Assembly: GCA_000333855.2 (NCBI GenBank)
Contig: CM007319.1
Location: forward strand, 1,552,636-1,616,635
Origin: Endotrypanum monterogeii
Taxonomy: Eukaryota > Euglenozoa > Kinetoplastea > Trypanosomatida > Trypanosomatidae
Reading direction: 5' to 3'
DNA length: 64,000 nt
The position numbers and the translations under genes are program-made. Under the pieces are notes generated by a model that saw only the letters and a program-made list of their open reading frames with translations, was not told the origin of the DNA and ran no database searches. Positions 56,537 through 64,000 of this stretch are shown here, piece by piece; position 1 is the stretch's first letter, and each line of letters opens with the position of its first letter.

Positions 56537-56974
56537 ATGAAGATCAATATGTGGAAGGGCTTCGTTTTCTCTGGATCTGTCATCATTACCGCACTGGCGG
56601 CGGTGAGCCTAGGGCTGCTCTGTGCCTCTGGAACACTCCTCCTGATGTCGTTGATAATCACTGAGCACCTAGAGCCTCGCTCTGATGATACACTCGACTA
56701 TTTACACCATCATGTTACAAGTCTGCTCCATTCGATACGTAGCGGTGCAGCGCTCATGCACATGAACCAATCAGCGTTCGCTGCTTCTGCTGTCTTTTTT
56801 TGTTTGGTTACTCTGCTAATATTTTTGGAGGAGGCACTCTTGCGGGTAAAGGATACGCTCCGTGAGTGGGGTCGACTGCCGAGTCCACAGGTGCTTCATC
56901 ACTACAACCACAACAACTACGACAAAGCACTTGGGAATACCGGAAAAGGGTTAAAATTAAAGAAAGATATTTAG
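56537..56974 (+). CDS. Small membrane protein with KKXX ER-retrieval end
   Basis: 145 residues. A hydrophobic N-terminal region (about 10-42) long enough for one long or two short spans, and another span at about 80-98 (AFAASAVFFCLVTLLIFLEE). The loop between them is His-rich. The protein ends in KKDI, matching the C-terminal KKXX signal for COPI-dependent retrieval to the ER, if the tail is cytosolic. Also odd is an Asn/His-rich tail (HHYNHNNYDK). No family recognised. Confidence 0.75.
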   Translation: MKINMWKGFVFSGSVIITALAAVSLGLLCASGTLLLMSLIITEHLEPRSDDTLDYLHHHVTSLLHSIRSGAALMHMNQSAFAASAVFFCLVTLLIFLEEALLRVKDTLREWGRLPSPQVLHHYNHNNYDKALGNTGKGLKLKKDI

Positions 56975-57898
56975 ATGAATTAGCGAAGCGACGAATTCAG
57001 GGGGAGAATTAATGCGTCGGGATAGAGTATACTTGTTTGACTTTGTTTCCGAATGTATTCACTGTGGTCAGAAATATTCTCTGATCTAACGCCGGATGCT
57101 TTTACCTCTATACTCTCGTGTACCCACTCACCCTTCCCCATTATATATATTTATATAGTAAAGATGGACAGTGTCGAAAACATGCAAACTCTAACACGGA
57201 TTGCCCACCCACATACACGTACACATGTCACATGGTGTAGGAAAAAAAAACGGACTCGGTGTTTTTTTTTTTTTTTTCAGTTGTATGGCGTGAGGGATAG
57301 CAAGCAGAACCACCGCGTATTTATCTATGAATTTTTAAAAATCTTTTTTCCTTGTTTCGCAATCAAACGTACAACCATTCTGGAATGGCGCCGCTGTTAT
57401 ACCTTTTTGTTTGTTTGCCCACAGATTTCTGTGTATGAGTGTGTGAGTGAATCGGGGCATCTCCTCCCCCGATTTTCTGTACCCTGCGGAAAGTTTTTTT
57501 TCCCCCGCCTCGGAGCGGCCTGTTTTGGGGTTCATCAGCATCAGTTCTTCTGCGCCCCGTTGTAGATCTTTGCCCACTGTCACCCTTCAATAAGACAAAA
57601 CGAAAACATACAATTTATCTGGGTAATCCACCGGCGCGCACCGTGCTCTCCGTGTTGAGGAGGGGGGGGAGGAGGGTACCCCCGCAAGGTGAAGCCAGTA
57701 GGAACAAGTGCAGAAATATAACCTTGGCACACAAACTCGCAGGCGCGAATGCAAACGTGTGTGTTTTGCATGCGCATATGTTTTCCATGTGTAAAGTTGT
57801 GCGTACCCTAATTGAAGATTCGTTGAATCTTTTTTTATTTTTTTTAATATTTTTTTTTCGCAAGTTCAAAAGCAGGAGCACCTACACGTTCTTGATCC
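56975..57898. other. 0.9-kb spacer
   Basis: No gene accepted. A 170-codon frame from an ATG at 57053 runs through T tracts and is judged spurious. The long T-rich run at 57830-57860 ends in acceptor AG 57863-57864, 35 bases before the next ATG. Confidence 0.6.
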
Positions 57899-59548
57899 AT
57901 GCACATCTCATCTCATCTTTGCACTGGGCTGTTGCGCCGCACACCATTTCACTTTCGCCGTTTTACACCACCGTGGGAAAGAGATGGAAAGACTGCTGAG
58001 GAGTTTTTCGGCGGTATTTTGCAGAGCGCCAACCCAATTCAGAAACAACGCAGGGATAAGGAGCGTCAGCGGCAATTCCACGAGACTGCCATCATCGAAG
58101 ATGCCCCATCCCCTGAGGAGCAGCGAAGACTAGAAGCGATGGAAGCGCATAACGCTGCTGTCGCTGAAGAGCGTCGCAACTTTCTCCCCTATGGGGCTAC
58201 ACCGCACAGGTATTTTCAGACCGCTGACATGGCTGCCTGGGGCGCGTACGAGGCCGCTCTCCGGCTTCCAATGAAGAGATGTGCGCCATTATCATCACCA
58301 TCCGACAGCGAGGGCTCGTATTCTCCGATTATCCAGCATCAGTTGGCAGAAGACATGGCACACAAAATACCATACAGGTACGACGCGTACGTACAGCCAT
58401 CAGCTCCAAACTCTTCCTCGGAAGCCTCCCACCGTCCGCAGTGGCCTCTGCACGGATCTGTGGGCGTGGTCATGGACATTGACGGCGTTGTATATCGTAG
58501 TCGTCGCCTCATCCCAGGCTCCGATACCGCCATTCAAAAACTTCAAACGCTGCAGATTCCCTTTGTGTTCATGACGAACGGCGGTGCCCGAAGTGAAGCC
58601 GAAAAGGCGGAGGAGCTCTCAGCGCTTTTGGGATGTCCCATCGATGCGCGTCAGGTTCTGGTTTCGCATAGCCCGATGCGACTCCTCGTGCCCGAGTACG
58701 GTGACAGGCGCGTTCTCGTCGTCGGCTCACCGCACTGCGCAACAATCGCACGTGAGTATGGATTTAGGAAGGCCGTCTCGATTCAGCAGTACCAGTGTGA
58801 ACACCCGGAGATGGTACCTCTCAAGATGTGGGGCAATCTAACGCGGGCAGCGCCGGGGACTGTAGCGTTCCCTTCCATCGGAGCTATTTTGCAAATGAGC
58901 GACCCGCAGGACGCCTTCAACGACATACAGACGCTGCTAGATATACTCCTCGCACCAGGGGGGCAGGTAGGGCCGTATGTCTCAGGTGCTCAGACAACAC
59001 CGTACTTTTCCGCGGCTGACGATCTACTCTGGTCTACAGAGGCGCTGCTCCCGAGACTCGGACAAGGTGCGTTCCGAGAAATGCTGGCCTCAGTGTACGA
59101 GAGCATCACTGGAGAGGGCATGCATGTGCAACAATATGGAAAGCCCCGCGCTATAGCCTACGCATACGCCGAGCAGCGTTTGAAAGAAATTTCTGCGTCT
59201 CTCGGGTGGAATCCGAATCAGCTCCGCTCCATCTTCATGGTGGGTGACAACGTCGAGACAGACATTGTTGGCGCCAATGCAGCCGGGGGGCTCTGGACTA
59301 GCGTGCACGTCCTTTCTGGCATCGGCCGTGCACCGGCTGCACGTCGGACTTTGAGTGACGGCGACAGCGAACTAGAGTGGATCGAGTCATCGGTCTCAAA
59401 GACGCCGCATTACGTTGCGCCAACGTTGGATCATTTCGTGCGGGAGTTGCTTGCCTTTCCCGAGACAGCTGTCTTGCAGAACAAAATCCCTCACCACGGA
59501 AAGCCGAATCCGGTTGACCTGAAGGGCTGGTACAATTTTCGAGAGTGA
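57899..59548 (+). CDS. HAD superfamily IIA hydrolase (CECR5/HDHD5 type)
   Basis: 549 residues. All HAD motifs are visible: MDIDGVV (nucleophile D193, acid/base D195), VFMTNGG (motif II), GKPR (K415, motif III) and GDNVETD (D450, D455, motif IV). The cap between motifs II and III is of the alpha/beta type expected of subfamily IIA, and the C-terminal GG...SVHVLSG is typical of the CECR5/HDHD5 and yeast YKR070w group, which is mitochondrial. Residues 1-20 (MHISSHLCTGLLRRTPFHFRR) are basic and could be a presequence. A charged 150-residue stretch precedes the HAD domain and has no recognised domain. Phosphatase substrate unknown. Confidence 0.92.
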   Translation: MHISSHLCTGLLRRTPFHFRRFTPPWERDGKTAEEFFGGILQSANPIQKQRRDKERQRQFHETAIIEDAPSPEEQRRLEAMEAHNAAVAEERRNFLPYGATPHRYFQTADMAAWGAYEAALRLPMKRCAPLSSPSDSEGSYSPIIQHQLAEDMAHKIPYRYDAYVQPSAPNSSSEASHRPQWPLHGSVGVVMDIDGVVYRSRRLIPGSDTAIQKLQTLQIPFVFMTNGGARSEAEKAEELSALLGCPIDARQVLVSHSPMRLLVPEYGDRRVLVVGSPHCATIAREYGFRKAVSIQQYQCEHPEMVPLKMWGNLTRAAPGTVAFPSIGAILQMSDPQDAFNDIQTLLDILLAPGGQVGPYVSGAQTTPYFSAADDLLWSTEALLPRLGQGAFREMLASVYESITGEGMHVQQYGKPRAIAYAYAEQRLKEISASLGWNPNQLRSIFMVGDNVETDIVGANAAGGLWTSVHVLSGIGRAPAARRTLSDGDSELEWIESSVSKTPHYVAPTLDHFVRELLAFPETAVLQNKIPHHGKPNPVDLKGWYNFRE

Positions 59549-60242
59549 GACACATGTGGTTATCGCACTTTTGTGGAGTCGTTTGCTTGCCGCTTATCAT
59601 CTGTACGCGAGTCGAAGATGAAGGCAGGACTGGTAACTGGCGGCTGCCACGGTGCCACCACCACTGGGATAATCCTACTGGTGCTGGATATGCGCACCTT
59701 CGCAGTGACAAGGGAAGGGTCAATTCACATGAATCAAAAACAGGACGAGCAAAGCTACCCCTAGGCACGCGCGTGCGTGCAGAGACCAACAGATTCGTAT
59801 AGTCAGACGCGGAAAGAGCGCCTAACGCGTAATCCATACGACACACCAACGCACTCACTAGTGTATGTAACACGTAGGGGATTCCTCATTTTTTTCTTTT
59901 TTCCGGATTGCCGTGAAAAAAAAAAATCCCACTGGCTTATGTTTTTTTTTTCTCGTGGAGCCGACTTGCCGCTCTCGATGCCGCACGCTTACACGATCCT
60001 CCGCCTCGTGTGGCCACTTCTCTCTCATTGTCTCGGGGCAGAAATTTCTCTAGCTCCGTGATAATAGCCACTGGTACCGAGGCATCCTCGCAGATCCTAC
60101 CCTCCCCCCTCCTTCCTATTTTATTTTTTCCATCTTTCGTATGTCATCTGTTGATTCTCGAGATCAAAGGAGACCGAGCATATCCGCAGGCAGGCTAGGA
60201 TAAAGCTGCTACTCGACCCAGCCTATACAGGCGACACACACA
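59549..60242. other. 0.7-kb spacer
   Basis: No gene seen. 59549-59870 is fairly complex sequence without repeats. T-rich tracts near 59889-59955 and 60113-60130 precede acceptor AG 60161-60162. Confidence 0.65.
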
Positions 60243-62126
60243 ATGGACGTCAACGAAGAAGCTCAGCAATTGCTGCAAAACCAAAAATTCCTGGAAATAT
60301 TTCAACGAGCTCTTACCAGCGGTGACAGCGGTGATGTTGCCGACATGCTCAAGACGATGCCCAAAGAGGGCGACCCAAAACGTGAAGAGTGGCTGCGAAC
60401 CCTACAGGCACGCCTGCAAAAGGAAACGATGCAGGAGGCGAAGAAGGACCTCGAGCAAGTCCATAGCGACGAGCATGGTCAGTGGATGTTTGTGTTACCG
60501 GACCCCGGATTTTGCATTAAGACAAATGTCGCTGGAGGAATGAAAGTCTTCATAAACGTGTGCCAACACCCACGCATCGCGGAGCCCGTGCCCATGGAGC
60601 AGCATAGTGGAGACACTGAAGAGGGTGACCCGACGGAGATGCGCTACCGTATTCCGATTAGTTGTGGACAAGCTCGGCCTGACAAGGATAAGAGCGGAAA
60701 GCCCTGCAAAGTGTACGACGTCATCGTCAATCCGTCGACAATCAAGCGCTGCAGTGAGGATCACGAGTTTCGCCGCTTTGTGGCCGCACTGTGTATGCAG
60801 TGGATTAAGCAGAAATCGGAACCCACCTTGAACTCGGACGAGTTCCGAAATCTCAACTTCAAATCAAAAGGTAAGCTCGAGCCGCAGCGCATTCGTCTCT
60901 CGTCGCAACCGAAGGAGCCGAATGCGATGGGGGACGAGATCCGCTTGCCGAATTCCGCTAGCGCTGCGGTGGCGCCATCACAGGTGGCCAGCACGCACAA
61001 TAGCGGCAAACTTATCCAGGAAATTCAGTCATCCGACAACGCCAGCACAGACCCCTCGGCTAGCACCATCGATAAGGCCACTCAGGGCTCCGCCACACCG
61101 AAGGTGGAGCCTGCTGTGAAGGAGGTGAAGGCTGAGGGTGTGTATGATTGGACCTCGCACAGACGGCCAACGTTAAACGCCTACTTTAAGGAGAATGTGC
61201 CTGCCCACTTCTCTATTACCCTCTTCATCCCAGGAATCCAAACCATTCGTGAGGTTGACGTGCGTGTTGGGCAGCGGCGCGTGGATTGCTACTACATTGA
61301 TGAAGTTGCGGATGAGGAGGATGGGGCTGCAGCCGGCGAGAGGGATGAGTCTGAGCCGGCCAGGTCAAACAATGGCCCTGGCGTTTCGCCGTTTCTCTCG
61401 GCTACTCTCGACTACCCCGTCTCGGATGACGTGGTGGAAGCAAAGTATGTGCGAAAGACTTCATTTTTGAAGCTGAAGCTTGCGGTGAAGTTGCCGGACG
61501 AGACGCAGACACCTGCCACTCGCCCCGAGCGTGATATAACGGAGGTGGAGATGGAGGAGCAGCGGCAACAGCAGGCACTGCGTGAAAAGGAGTGGGCCGA
61601 GATCAAGGCAAAAAATGAGCGTCGACAGCAAGAGGAGACAGCGGTGATGGAGGAGCGACGCAGCTACGTTGAAAATTTGTCCGCCGTGCAAGCTGGCGAC
61701 ATCCCTCCCGTTATTCGAGACGAGGTGGACCAAATGCCGCGCGAGCAGCTCCCGGGCTTGCTTCATCGACTCGAGGGACGCATCCGTAAAGAGGACTCGG
61801 TTGACGTACTCCTGGACAAGTTGCCGGATCCAATGCTGGACGCACTCATTGACTACATCCGTGAGAAATTGTCCCTCCAGCCCCGTCAGCGGAAGGCTTC
61901 CGCCGTAAAGGAGAAGCAGACACCGATGCCAGCATCGACCCCGTCAACAGCTGATTCAAAGTCTGCCGCCCCGTTGTCATCCTCCGAAGGTGCCGAAGCC
62001 GAAGTCGCCTCCGAGCAGCCCCCAACTGAGGGCCACACATCAATCCAGGAATTCAACGTTACAAAAGAGTCAGAGGCTCTTTTCGGTATTTCGTTTCACA
62101 ACCGGTACCTCTTCGCACTGGACTAA
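60243..62126 (+). CDS. PIH1-domain dynein-arm assembly factor
   Basis: 627 residues. PIH proteins work with HSP90 and R2TP-type complexes to pre-assemble axonemal dynein arms in the cytoplasm. The PIH1 domain is clear: PGFCIKTN (88-95), KVFINVCQHPRI, YRIPISCGQARPDKDKSG, VYDVIVNPSTIKRC and FKSKGKLEPQRIRLSSQ (up to about 225). A Ser/Ala-rich linker leads to a CS/PIH1C-like beta domain at about 300-420 (VYDWTSHRRPTLNAYF... LKLKLAVKLPDE). A charged helical region (425-480) and a low-complexity end follow. It could be Kintoun/DNAAF2-like or another PIH subtype; the sequence alone does not settle which. Fits a flagellate. Confidence 0.9.
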   Translation: MDVNEEAQQLLQNQKFLEIFQRALTSGDSGDVADMLKTMPKEGDPKREEWLRTLQARLQKETMQEAKKDLEQVHSDEHGQWMFVLPDPGFCIKTNVAGGMKVFINVCQHPRIAEPVPMEQHSGDTEEGDPTEMRYRIPISCGQARPDKDKSGKPCKVYDVIVNPSTIKRCSEDHEFRRFVAALCMQWIKQKSEPTLNSDEFRNLNFKSKGKLEPQRIRLSSQPKEPNAMGDEIRLPNSASAAVAPSQVASTHNSGKLIQEIQSSDNASTDPSASTIDKATQGSATPKVEPAVKEVKAEGVYDWTSHRRPTLNAYFKENVPAHFSITLFIPGIQTIREVDVRVGQRRVDCYYIDEVADEEDGAAAGERDESEPARSNNGPGVSPFLSATLDYPVSDDVVEAKYVRKTSFLKLKLAVKLPDETQTPATRPERDITEVEMEEQRQQQALREKEWAEIKAKNERRQQEETAVMEERRSYVENLSAVQAGDIPPVIRDEVDQMPREQLPGLLHRLEGRIRKEDSVDVLLDKLPDPMLDALIDYIREKLSLQPRQRKASAVKEKQTPMPASTPSTADSKSAAPLSSSEGAEAEVASEQPPTEGHTSIQEFNVTKESEALFGISFHNRYLFALD

Positions 62127-62218
62127 GCGATGGCAAAAAAAAAAAAAGAATAAACCCAAGTGATACCCTATCCTCCATGTCCTCTCTCTTTTCCCTCCCG
62201 TCTTCTGTTTTTTTTCTG

Positions 62219-62255
<37 letters not shown>

Positions 62256-63352
62256 GTTTGAAACTCTCTCACCACGGTCAGGAAATCGGTAATCCATGGA
62301 TGCCGACTGCTCAGTGATACTTGCCGTCATCGAAACCATCCAGCACTGGTGTGTGTGCCTCGCCCTTTGTGAGTGCAGCTAAAGGACCGAAGGAGAGGGG
62401 CAATGGTGCCACTTTTAGATAGAGGTTCGTGGGTGAGGGTTATCGTAGCACCGCGTCCTTTTGTCCTTTCTCCTCCCCCTTTCGCTTCCTGTGTTTCGGA
62501 AGACAAACGTATTTTTTTTTAGCTGTTGTTGTTTCACCCACCTCTGTAAATATACGGGTATACCTCCGCACAAATGAGTGCGCTCATGCCTGCCATCGCT
62601 AGGAATTTCACAGGATGTCTTGTATGTCCTTCGTCATCATTGCTGAAACGTATCGGCGCAATAATCCATTTCCACAACAAAAAAATGTTGGAAGTCCTTT
62701 TGTCTTTGTTGCTGATCGTCCAATCCTCTGCCCTCTCTCGATCGGCTACATCATCGGCACTCGTGTGGATTCCCCTGCCTCTGATAAACGTGTCCACGCG
62801 GATTGCTCAGCTCCATACATGTGTACATTAACATGTATATGCAACAGCTCAGCCTCCCCTCCTCAAGACATGCTTTAGAAAAACAAATACCTCAAACTTA
62901 GTGTTCCGCCCCCCCCCCTCCCCTTCCTACCCCCCTCCCATCCAACCCCCCACACACGCGCGCACAAAGCCCTCTGGATGTAGCTATATTCCCATAATCC
63001 ACTTGTCTTTTCCCACGTGCCAAGTTAAAGCCATATAGGATACGTTTTTTTTGTTGTTTGGGGGGGGGGTCTTCATCTTTCCAAGCCAAGCCTTTGTTTT
63101 TTTAAGGGTGACGAGCTCTACTTTTCTTTCCGGCCACGTATCAGCAGTGTGTTCATCTAGAATCGGATCGCTAGGGCTCTCTGTTAAACATCGTTTCTTC
63201 TCCCTCTCCTTTTCTTATCGTGGCGACGGGCGCGGGGGGGGGAGGGCTGGGCGTGCTTTCACATCCTTTCCTCTGATTTTTCTTCCCTCCACGGGAAAGG
63301 AAAACGTTTATCTCTTGTATTCCGATCATATCTAGTTTTAGTATTCGTCGTT
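62127..63352. other. 1.2-kb spacer
   Basis: No gene seen. (TA)n at 62219-62246 begins 93 bases after the stop. C-rich runs lie near 62908-62950 and a G run near 63061-63069. A pyrimidine-rich stretch precedes AG 63340-63341, twelve bases before the last gene. Confidence 0.65.
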
Positions 63353-64000
63353 ATGCTTCGTCGCTCGTTTATAGTGCGTGTGCACCTATTCAGTGCGCTG
63401 GTGCCACATGTGAAGGTGCAGGCACCGCACTTCTTATCCGCTGAGGAGATCGAAACAGCCAAGTTAGCGCTGGAGGAGCGTAAGGCGTACATAAACCACC
63501 CCGGGCTTCTTCATTGCATCGATGCGCTGGGCAGTATTGACACCGCGCACAAGCAGAATGACGTGACGAGAAAACTGAGTAAGTGCGTCGACGCGCTACG
63601 AGCTCAACTATACCGCAAAGACATGACTGATCCACGTCAGCGACTGGAGCTGCATGAGGCAGTCATGGCCGCGGGCTTCTATGAGCGTGTCATCAATGTC
63701 ACTCAGCTCGAGGGTGAAGGCATTCGCTACGTCATCAACCACTTCAACTTCGACGTGCGCCGCGACACACTCATCACGCAAAAGGTCCATGAGACGTTGT
63801 TGAAGGAGAAGACAACGACGCCAGAGTCTGAGCAGCTGCTGCGGGACTTACTACTACTAGAGCGTCGCTTGGCCGGCAAGTACCGCTTCTCGCAGTTCGG
63901 GGGCCGTCGCTGGTTCGCTCTCGGCATGCCGCTCTCTGAGATCAAGACCGAAGAGGAAGCTGACCGGCTTCTCAACATCGGCGTCATCAAGAACGATGGC
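63353..64000 (+). CDS. Partial hypothetical protein, probable mitochondrial presequence
   Basis: 216 codons from ATG 63353, open to the window end, so the 3' part is missing. The N-terminus (MLRRSFIVRVHLFSALVPHVK) is basic, hydrophobic and free of acids, a typical mitochondrial targeting peptide. The mature part is helical and charged (FLSAEEIETAKLALEERKAY, ...MTDPRQRLELHEAVMAAGFY, FGGRRWFALGMPLSEIKTEE). I do not recognise the family. A kinetoplastid mitoribosomal or RNA-metabolism protein would be a reasonable guess but is unsupported. Confidence 0.85.
   Translation, partial: MLRRSFIVRVHLFSALVPHVKVQAPHFLSAEEIETAKLALEERKAYINHPGLLHCIDALGSIDTAHKQNDVTRKLSKCVDALRAQLYRKDMTDPRQRLELHEAVMAAGFYERVINVTQLEGEGIRYVINHFNFDVRRDTLITQKVHETLLKEKTTTPESEQLLRDLLLLERRLAGKYRFSQFGGRRWFALGMPLSEIKTEEEADRLLNIGVIKNDG

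Noticed and set aside
57053..57565. 170-codon ORF with ATG
   Set aside because: It contains translated T and A runs and a probable polypyrimidine-AG signal in its middle; composition is not protein-like.

Overview
The window reads as nuclear DNA of a trypanosomatid (kinetoplastid protist). All confident genes lie on the + strand with no sign of introns, as in a polycistronic directional gene cluster. They are separated by long, pyrimidine-rich, microsatellite-laden spacers. Polypyrimidine tracts followed by AG (spliced-leader trans-splicing acceptors) precede most ATGs. Gene content fits as well: kinetoplastid-type hypothetical proteins, a PPR-motif protein, and basal-body and axoneme factors. 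Coding regions have moderately high GC, while spacers are rich in T, TA, CA/GT and homopolymers. The genus cannot be fixed from the sequence. The standard genetic code with TAA, TAG and TGA stops fits every gene. 

Layout, left to right: (1) 544-3222, an 892-residue protein with what looks like a zinc-bound PD-(D/E)XK nuclease core; a 217-bp tandem duplication sits in its 3' flank. (2) 6093-7730 and 11736-13499, two Ser/Thr-rich, probably disordered proteins; the first is followed by about 0.5 kb of decayed coding-like sequence. (3) A 5.2-kb spacer with the first assembly gap. (4) 18745-21753, a Sac1-type phosphoinositide phosphatase. (5) 23953-24858, an NTF2/SnoaL-like protein ending in a PPR-like motif. 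(6) A 6.6-kb spacer with the second gap. (7) 31422-32309 COQ3 methyltransferase, 33333-34442 FYVE-finger coiled-coil protein, 36351-36860 small membrane protein, 39051-41498 SAS-6 centriole cartwheel protein. (8) A 4.2-kb spacer with the third gap. (9) 45662-46606 membrane protein. (10) A 5.5-kb spacer holding eroded coding-like sequence, best read on the minus strand. (11) 52084-53577 type I surface/secretory glycoprotein, 54680-55432 single-span (probably mitochondrial) protein, 56537-56974 small membrane protein with a KKXX ER-retrieval end, 57899-59548 HAD-IIA (CECR5/HDHD5-type) hydrolase, 60243-62126 PIH1-domain dynein-assembly factor, and 63353 to the window end, a partial protein with a mitochondrial-type N-terminus. 

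The genes do not form a pathway operon; co-transcription in this group is not functional grouping. Recurrent themes are flagellum/basal body (SAS-6, PIH1), membrane lipid signalling (Sac1, FYVE) and mitochondrion (COQ3, HAD-IIA, PPR-like, the 3'-end gene). The most unusual items are the putative nuclease, the NTF2-like/PPR combination, the opposite-strand coding relics, and three assembly gaps whose flanks are noisy duplicates of each other. No tRNA, rRNA, CRISPR or intact mobile element was recognised.
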